Shown in pieces: positions 59,625 through 64,000 of a DNA stretch of 64,000 bases. Under the pieces are notes generated by a model. The model was given only the letters and a program-made list of their open reading frames with translations, was not told the DNA's origin and ran no database searches. The number at the start of each line of letters is the position of its first letter. The first letter of the stretch is position 1. The position numbers and the translations under genes were made by a program. This DNA is from Porphyromonadaceae bacterium H1. Lineage in GTDB: Bacteria > Bacteroidota > Bacteroidia > Bacteroidales > Paludibacteraceae. The stretch lies in assembly GCA_001653155.1 (NCBI GenBank), contig BDEJ01000020.1, positions 1 through 64,000 of the forward strand, given 5' to 3'.

Positions 59625-61427
59625 TTATACTGCTTTTTGTATCAAAGATTCCAAAATTGTTGTGCAGATTGCTTCGGCAAGGACTTTTGCCTGTGTGCAT
59701 TCTACTGCGTTGCCGATGAATTTTTTCATCTCGGCTTTGGTGCCTTTAAGGATGTAATCGTCCTCGAATCCCATAATTCGCTTCAACTCGTCGATAAAGA
59801 GCATCCGCATGAGGATATCAATAATGCCGTTGTCGTTGCAGATGGTTTTGAGGCGCATCATAGTGGGTGTGTCCTCGGGGTTGATTCTGATTTTCACATT
59901 GCCCTCTACGGTCTGCATCAGGTATGGAGGCATCTTGTCCGTCGGGGCAATGAGTGAGTAGGGCTTTTGGATGCTGCTGTCTTTGCCGGCAAATTGGGAA
60001 TTCATAAGGTAGAAGTGCTTCCGGTTTGCCGTGATGGTTTTGCATGGACGGTCGATCGAGGCACCCACGTTTGAAAAGGAAGTGTCCATGAGCCATTTTG
60101 CCTTCACGAGGTTTAATTTCGGATTAGTTGTAAGACTGCCAGAAGGAGCGCATACGCTTACCGGTTTCGACTGTCCGTATTGCTGATCAATAAACAGGCA
60201 GGATACAATTCGCTGCTTTGGAACGGTCGTAAGTGTTTGGGCCGGCTGGTTGACGCTTGCGGTCTTGCCTCCTCCGGAATAGTACGACTGTATGAATTTT
60301 GAGGAAATCAGCGAGAATTGGTCTTTCGTTACAACGGCACCGCAGGGTTCGTTCAGCGAGCGGTTATACCCTTTGAAACAGTAAGACATCAGGTGCTTTG
60401 TTGTAAAAAGCTGATGATGGTCTTTTGTCGTTACTGTCATAGCGGGTCGGTCGAGACGGAAGTTTTTGTGCTTGGGGCATCCGCTGAAGGCGACGCTTGC
60501 GAATTGTGTTTTAACTAAATTCAAATTACCTCCACTCGTGGTTATTGTTCTCGATGGTTTATTGATTGATGTGATTTTACTTGTTGCATTTCCAGTATTT
60601 CTCTGCGAAAGGAAAAAGGCATCTCTTTCTTTTATAGCAAACCTTTCCACTCCGGCTATGATACGCAATAGTGTAGCATCAACGAGCGGTTTCTTGCGTG
60701 CAAAGATGCTTTCGCCTTCTTTATCGAGGTCAAGCACATCTTTTACGGCCCGCCATCGGGGAAGACCGTTCGCGCCTGTCCTCGAATGCGTAGGTGAGGG
60801 GAAAGCGATGTTTGCCGGATCTTTGGAGAAGATGCCGAAATACCGGAGACGCGAAGTGTAGGCTCCGAAATCGGCGGCATTTAACAGAGCATCGTCGTAG
60901 CAGTATCCGTGCCGCGTAAGGGAACGTTTCCACTGCTCGAAGTATGTTTTTTTCAACTCTTTGACGGGCTTTCCGCTTTCGTCGAGCGGCCCCCAATCCA
61001 TAAATTCCCGGACGTTTTCGACTCCGATAATGTCGGGGTTAAGAACCGTAACATAGCGCTCGATGTGCTCCGGCAGCGATCGACTGTCTGCATTACGCGG
61101 GAGGCCGCCTTTGGCTTTGCTGTGGTGCGTGCATTCGGCCGACGCCCAGAACATTACCTTCGCGTTTGGGTACATCATTCTGGCTTTTTCAACAATGGCA
61201 ATTAGCCGACTTGGATCCAATTTCGTAAAATCTTCAACAAAATGATATGTGTCGGGGTGGTTCTCGGCGTGGCTTGCTATCGCGTTCGCATCGTGATTGA
61301 TGCCGATAATGACCTTCACGACCTTTTTGCCTTTAATTTCTGCACGATGAAAGCCCGTGGTAACACCTCCGGCCCCGCAGAAGCTGTCGATTACGATAAG
61401 AAGAACTTCTTCGTCATATTCTTTCAT
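59625..61427 (-). CDS. C5-cytosine DNA methyltransferase with repeated C-terminal modules
   Basis: 600 residues. Motif I is VIDSFCGAGGVTTGFH (12-27), the catalytic Cys is C99 in ASAECTHHSKAKGG (a variant of the PC motif) and motif VI is GVENVREF (135-142). From about residue 290 to 530 a unit of roughly 33 residues recurs about seven times, each with a PxxTxTT-like motif (SINKPSRTITT, LDRPAMTVTT, VNQPAQTLTT, IDRPCKTITA). A single such motif IX is normal. The repeats may be multiple target-recognition modules. The start overlaps the upstream gene by 4 bases. Confidence 0.88.
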   Translation of the reverse strand: MKEYDEEVLLIVIDSFCGAGGVTTGFHRAEIKGKKVVKVIIGINHDANAIASHAENHPDTYHFVEDFTKLDPSRLIAIVEKARMMYPNAKVMFWASAECTHHSKAKGGLPRNADSRSLPEHIERYVTVLNPDIIGVENVREFMDWGPLDESGKPVKELKKTYFEQWKRSLTRHGYCYDDALLNAADFGAYTSRLRYFGIFSKDPANIAFPSPTHSRTGANGLPRWRAVKDVLDLDKEGESIFARKKPLVDATLLRIIAGVERFAIKERDAFFLSQRNTGNATSKITSINKPSRTITTSGGNLNLVKTQFASVAFSGCPKHKNFRLDRPAMTVTTKDHHQLFTTKHLMSYCFKGYNRSLNEPCGAVVTKDQFSLISSKFIQSYYSGGGKTASVNQPAQTLTTVPKQRIVSCLFIDQQYGQSKPVSVCAPSGSLTTNPKLNLVKAKWLMDTSFSNVGASIDRPCKTITANRKHFYLMNSQFAGKDSSIQKPYSLIAPTDKMPPYLMQTVEGNVKIRINPEDTPTMMRLKTICNDNGIIDILMRMLFIDELKRIMGFEDDYILKGTKAEMKKFIGNAVECTQAKVLAEAICTTILESLIQKAV

Positions 61428-61693
61428 TGCGCTGCGAACTGCTTAATTGTGTGATCGATTTCTTCTTTTGCAACGGAAACTGAATATCCTTTTCGCATCT
61501 TTGCGAGAATAGATATCGTTCCATCAGGATACCTCTCTATGCGGTATACGCTTTCGACTTGACTGCACTTCTCTATTGCGTCCGCCATCGCACCAATCGG
61601 CAGATTGAAGTCTACGAACATGACGAGCGTTCGATTAATCCGAAATGCATATCGTATTTGACGAGCATTTTGAGTAAATTTTTCTGTTGTCAT
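61424..61693 (-). CDS. Small hypothetical early protein
   Basis: 89 residues, alpha/beta, with ESVYRIERYPDGTISILAKM and a helical C-terminus. It lies between the Cro-like gene and the C5 methyltransferase and overlaps the latter by 4 bases. Function is unknown. Confidence 0.5.
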   Translation of the reverse strand: MTTEKFTQNARQIRYAFRINRTLVMFVDFNLPIGAMADAIEKCSQVESVYRIERYPDGTISILAKMRKGYSVSVAKEEIDHTIKQFAAQ

Positions 61694-61723
61694 AATATTG
61701 ATAAATAGTTTTTATTTGTTGTT

Positions 61724-61927
61724 CTATATCTCAAAAGCTTTTGGAAGATCGTATTCTCTTGCAATCTCGTTAATAGCTTTTTTTGCAAGATACGGGACTT
61801 CTGTACGTGCATTTCTCCAATTACGAAATACAAATTCTGATATTCCGCATTGATTGATAATATCCCTTTTGATGCTGGTGTATGTTCCAATAGGAACAGC
61901 GTCTATCCACGCTTTGAATTCTGTCAT
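61724..61927 (-). CDS. Small HTH protein, Cro-like, first early gene
   Basis: The ATG at 61927 gives 67 residues. The frame can be read further upstream into the operator region, which is unlikely. The sequence TSIKRDIINQCGISEFVFRN fits a helix-turn-helix. It is divergent from the XRE repressor and reads from the operator-covered leftward promoter, the place of Cro. Confidence 0.6.
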   Translation of the reverse strand: MTEFKAWIDAVPIGTYTSIKRDIINQCGISEFVFRNWRNARTEVPYLAKKAINEIAREYDLPKAFEI

Positions 61928-61940
61928 ATTTTTTGTGTTT

Positions 61941-62037
61941 AATTGCACAACATGTGTATTTTTACACGGCAAACATAGTGCAATTTGTGCTAATAAGCAA
62001 GCGTTTTGCACTTTTTTTTGACAGGTTAAGTGCAATT
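61941..62037. promoter_or_regulatory. Operator half-sites of the lysogeny switch
   Basis: Four copies of a TTGCAC/GTGCAA half-site form two nested inverted pairs: AATTGCAC at 61941-61948 with GTGCAATT at 61978-61985, and TTGCACTT at 62006-62013 with AAGTGCAA at 62028-62035. They cover the divergent promoter region and are the likely binding sites of repressor and Cro-like protein. Confidence 0.65.
61970..62000 (-). promoter_or_regulatory. Early leftward promoter
   Basis: On the minus strand TTG (61998-62000), a 20-base spacer and TATGTTTG (61970-61977). An operator half-site (61978-61985) lies directly against the -7 box, so repressor binding would block it. Confidence 0.6.
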
Positions 62038-62054
62038 TATTGATTCACAGTAGT

Positions 62055-62062
62055 TAAATTTG
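62055..62062 (+). promoter_or_regulatory. Candidate repressor -7 box
   Basis: TAAATTTG, 13 bases before the repressor ATG, with no clear -33. A very short leader is predicted. Confidence 0.4.
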
Positions 62063-62075
62063 AATTAGATTAATT

Positions 62076-62426
62076 ATGAGAGAAAACATTTTAGTTAATA
62101 TCGTAAAGATCAGAAGTGAAAAAGGATTTTCACAAGAATTTGTCGCTTCTGAAATTGGACTAAAACAGTCTGGGTATGGGCTTATAGAGCGAGGAGAAAG
62201 AGCGTTGACATATGAAAGGTTAATGCAAATTGCAATTGTTTTCGATATGGATGTGATTGATATTATTACATATCCAAAGAAATACACTTACTCTGAATCT
62301 GAGAATGAAACTAAAGTTTTAGTAGAAATTAGTCTAAGCAATGAGGATTTTGAGAAGACAGGGATAAGACAAAGAGTTATAAATGCAATGCACAAAAAGA
62401 CAAGTGAAAGAAAACACAATGACTAA
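62076..62426 (+). CDS. XRE-family repressor
   Basis: 116 residues. Residues about 6-62 are a classic XRE helix-turn-helix (VKIRSEKGFSQEFVASEIGL, KQSGYGLIERGERALTYERL). The C-terminal 50 residues are a short acidic and basic extension, not a LexA/CI peptidase domain, so induction probably does not depend on RecA self-cleavage. It is divergent from the Cro-like gene and next to the operator sites, which supports its role as lysogeny repressor. Confidence 0.8.
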   Translation: MRENILVNIVKIRSEKGFSQEFVASEIGLKQSGYGLIERGERALTYERLMQIAIVFDMDVIDIITYPKKYTYSESENETKVLVEISLSNEDFEKTGIRQRVINAMHKKTSERKHND

Positions 62427-62643
62427 GATTGAGCTGAAGGAAACAATGTTTCTGTTTAGCAAATGGAGCAACCATCTGATTGGTGCGCTGGAGATATATA
62501 TTGATGATGATAAGTATTCGGACAGAGATACGATAAAAATCGATGAAGATGATCCCGAAGTGTTTGACGGAATACATGAAACTTATTTATTAATCAAAAA
62601 AATGATGAAACTTATTGATATAGATCTGACTCGATTCGGTTAG
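62419..62643 (+). CDS. Small acidic protein downstream of the repressor
   Basis: The ATG at 62419 gives 74 residues and overlaps the repressor end by 8 bases. It is acidic (YIDDDKYSDRDTIKIDEDDP). A longer start at 62383 is less likely. It may act as a repressor partner, an anti-repressor or an exclusion factor. No family is recognised. Confidence 0.55.
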   Translation: MTKIELKETMFLFSKWSNHLIGALEIYIDDDKYSDRDTIKIDEDDPEVFDGIHETYLLIKKMMKLIDIDLTRFG

Positions 62644-62682
62644 ACCAAAACAGACAATCAGACCGTAATAGACGATTCAGAC
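62642..62682. repeat. Phased AGAC repeats near attR
   Basis: AGAC occurs at 62642, 62652, 62660, 62670 and 62679, about one helical turn apart, 44 bases from the attR core. This resembles arm-type sites of tyrosine integrases. Confidence 0.4.
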
Positions 62683-62725
62683 GATTTATATATGCAAGAA
62701 ACTCAAATGAGTGTTGAGAATCCGA

Positions 62726-62743
62726 GACTCCCTCCAGCTCCAC
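62726..62743 (+). repeat. attR core
   Basis: An exact copy of the 18-bp attL core. The DNA to its right is the original chromosomal sequence downstream of tmRNA. Confidence 0.93.
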
Positions 62744-62787
62744 AGAATGATAGGAAATTATTAGCTTAATGGGCTGGAAATCAAAAA

Positions 62788-62812
62788 ACACGATAAACTT
62801 AGTTTATCGTGT
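62788..62812. terminator. Bidirectional terminator, original tmRNA/tRNA-Arg terminator
   Basis: ACACGATAAAC (62788-62798) and GTTTATCGTGT (62802-62812) pair perfectly, with an A-tract before and T6 after. It serves tRNA-Arg on the minus strand. Before phage integration it would have ended tmRNA transcription. Confidence 0.85.
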
Positions 62813-62822
62813 TTTTTAGTTG

Positions 62823-62896
62823 TGATCCGAGCGGGATTCGAACCCACGACCCACAGCTTAGAAGGCTGTTGCTCTATCCAGCTGAGCTACCGGACC
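62823..62896 (-). tRNA. tRNA-Arg (anticodon TCT)
   Basis: 74 bases folding as a normal cloverleaf: acceptor GGTCCGG with TCGGATC, D-arm GCTCAGCTGGATAGAGC, anticodon arm CAGCCTTCTAAGCTG with anticodon TCT, and T-arm with TTCGAAT. CCA is not encoded. Confidence 0.93.
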
Positions 62897-62923
62897 CTTT
62901 TCGCTTTTTTTCAAAAGCGAGGG

Positions 62924-62955
62924 CAAAAGTACTTCATTTTTTGCAGAAATACAAA
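62924..62955 (-). promoter_or_regulatory. tRNA-Arg promoter
   Basis: On the minus strand TTTG (62952-62955), a 20-base spacer and TACTTTTG (62924-62931), a full consensus about 28 bases before the tRNA. Confidence 0.7.
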
Positions 62956-62998
62956 ATTTCGGCTTCAATTCTTGGCATTTCATGCCCGATAAAAGCAT

Positions 62999-63020
62999 AG
63001 CCCGAAAAAACTTTCGGGCT
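62999..63020 (-). terminator. Terminator of the DUF5683 gene
   Basis: AGCCCGAAA (62999-63007) and TTTCGGGCT (63012-63020) form a 9-bp stem 35 bases after the stop. Confidence 0.7.
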
Positions 63021-63054
63021 ATATGCTGTTTTTAAGCTGATCTTGGCTGTTTGT

Positions 63055-63600
63055 TTAGAACGCTGCCTTGAGTGACAGACCCAAGGCTGTTGAACGGTTC
63101 GGAATATCATTCCCGATATAGGGCGAAAGGGATAGGTTTACCGATGTTTTGCGCATGTCCTGAATGTACATGTTGTTGACTTTAGCTACCCGCGTAGCAT
63201 CGACTATCGACCATATGGGGATGGCTATCGCTCCCGTCATACCGACTAAACCTAAGATTAATCCCGAGTAGTTAATTTGAGAATGACCATAATTGGGACG
63301 ATAGGATGAGGCTAAACTATAGCTGAAGTAACTAAATCCGGTGATCATAACAGCGGTAGAAGCTACAGTTCCGCCTAAGAATCCTAATCCGCGGCCAGTC
63401 TCTCCGGCTATCATTTGCCCCAAACCCGGTATAAAGAAAGAAGCTACTCCACATATGGCAGGGTTATAGGGGTCTCCTGCCTGCTCTATATACATACGGT
63501 AGTCGTATTTCTGTTTGTTGATGCTATACTTCTGAGCCTGTACGGACGATAGAACCAGAGAGACCAGCATAGCCATTGCGATAAATAAAGTTCTTTTCAT
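63055..63600 (-). CDS. DUF5683 domain protein with signal peptide
   Basis: The ATG at 63600 gives 181 residues with a clear signal peptide (MKRTLFIAMAMLVSLVLSSV, then QAQ). A longer frame to 63699 would add a second hydrophobic stretch and is less likely. The body has FFIPGLGQMIAGETGRG, typical of DUF5683, and further hydrophobic segments. The family is a cell-envelope protein group of Bacteroidota with no known role. Confidence 0.75.
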   Translation of the reverse strand: MKRTLFIAMAMLVSLVLSSVQAQKYSINKQKYDYRMYIEQAGDPYNPAICGVASFFIPGLGQMIAGETGRGLGFLGGTVASTAVMITGFSYFSYSLASSYRPNYGHSQINYSGLILGLVGMTGAIAIPIWSIVDATRVAKVNNMYIQDMRKTSVNLSLSPYIGNDIPNRSTALGLSLKAAF

Positions 63601-63691
63601 GTTTTTTGTTTTAAAAATTAGTAATATTATATAGGTGTAACGAATCAGCCTAAGCTGGAAAATATTTGCAATAATAATTAAAATTAATGGG

Positions 63692-64000
63692 TTAAACAAA
63701 GATTTTTAATTCGGATAGTTTTATGCGTCCTTCGTAAAAGGCTTTGCCTACTATGACGGCGGGAACCGAGGCTGCTTCAAGTTCTAAAATATCTTGTATG
63801 GAAGCTACCCCTCCACTGGCAATGAGATAAAGTTCGGCTTGCTCGGACAGGATTTTTTTATACAAATCGATTGCCGGGCCTTGCAGCATACCATCCCGTG
63901 AAATGTCGGTGCATATGACGCTTGAAATACCCTTTTCTTTGTAAGTTGCTATGAAAGGAAACAGTCCTAATGAGGTTGTTTCCGTCCATCCTGAGACCGC
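63692..64000 (-). CDS. hisA: Phosphoribosyl isomerase HisA, C-terminal part
   Basis: The frame is open to the right window edge, so the gene is cut there. VSGWTETTS, TDISRDGMLQGP and the phosphate-binding SGGVASIQD, ending VIVGKAFYEG, are those of HisA, the TIM-barrel enzyme of histidine synthesis that opens the ribose ring of ProFAR. The catalytic Asp of TDISRDG is visible. The neighbouring his genes are outside the window. Confidence 0.93.
   Translation of the reverse strand, partial: AVSGWTETTSLGLFPFIATYKEKGISSVICTDISRDGMLQGPAIDLYKKILSEQAELYLIASGGVASIQDILELEAASVPAVIVGKAFYEGRIKLSELKIFV

Larger units (their letters stand above)
15792..62743. mobile_element. Temperate siphovirus-type prophage integrated in ssrA
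   Basis: An element of about 46.95 kb bounded by 18-bp direct repeats of the tmRNA 3' end. It has integrases at one end, a repressor/Cro-like switch at the other, and recognisable terminase, portal, capsid, protease, tail chaperones, tape measure and lysis genes, so it may be functional. No contractile sheath or baseplate genes were recognised, which favours a siphovirus. Almost all genes run leftward. Exceptions are the two integrases, a lone gene at 25662 and the repressor pair at 62076. Confidence 0.93.

Noticed and set aside
58483-59700. Long form of the SPPY methyltransferase from 59700
   Set aside because: The first 118 residues read through a separate small gene in another frame and are unlike the family.
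15792-62743. Mu-like transposable phage
   Set aside because: There is no DDE transposase or MuB-like ATPase; integration is site-specific in ssrA with an 18-bp core.

Overview
The window is a stretch of a Bacteroidales chromosome (phylum Bacteroidota) carrying a complete-looking, tailed, temperate prophage of about 47 kb. The assignment rests on many promoters of the TTG-N19-21-TAnnTTTG type, on genes that are hallmarks of the group (DUF4199, DUF6452, DUF6048 and DUF5683 proteins), and on a tmRNA whose tag reads GENNYALAA. I cannot name the genus.

Left flank (1-15411): an AT-rich, damaged phosphoribosyltransferase/DprA-like pair that resembles ShosTA toxin-antitoxin or defence loci. Then come ordinary host genes: a serine beta-lactamase-fold hydrolase, an HXXEE protein, a VOC protein, a MaoC hydratase, an AddB-like nuclease, panB, a DUF4199 membrane protein, a polyprenyl-phosphate glycosyltransferase, three envelope-type proteins, a transketolase and uxaC. 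The tmRNA gene ssrA (15412-15808) ends in the attachment site.

Prophage (15792-62743): an 18-bp direct repeat made of the tmRNA 3' end marks attL and attR. From the left it holds two tandem tyrosine recombinases (+ strand). Next is a tightly overlapping leftward operon (25506 to 18117) with a SNF2 helicase, a DPPW methyltransferase, a degenerate SEPAW methyltransferase-like protein, an unknown protein, an IbrA-like PP-loop (PAPS-reductase family) protein and an IbrB/ParB-like protein: a probable DNA-modification module. A lysis cassette follows (holin, M15 endolysin, apparent one-gene spanin), then the tail genes back to a 1093-residue tape measure. An accessory island with its own promoters and terminators carries an HsdR-N-like nuclease and a HicAB pair. 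Beyond it lie a SufE homologue, connector genes, portal, large terminase, probable small terminase, a ParB-methyltransferase fusion, tail assembly chaperones joined by a clear -1 frameshift site, probable tail tube, major capsid protein and an S49-type protease. A 180-bp array of TGTAGTAGGC iterons lies between the late and early operons. The early operon (61927 to 54037) encodes a Cro-like protein, a C5-cytosine methyltransferase with an unusual tandem repeat, an SPPY methyltransferase, replication proteins, a VirE/VapE-type ATPase and a protein with a DnaA-domain-IV-like HTH. A rightward repressor gene and a symmetric set of operator half-sites complete the switch.

Right flank (62744-64000): the original tmRNA terminator displaced by integration, tRNA-Arg(TCT), a DUF5683 protein and the 3' part of hisA.

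How it works together: the phage looks like a siphovirus with an unusual order of structural genes and a heavy investment in DNA modification, with five methyltransferase-like proteins plus a PP-loop/ParB pair and a SufE-type sulfur carrier. The best candidates for new biology are this modification module, the iteron array with its DnaA-like neighbour, and the repeat-bearing C5 methyltransferase.
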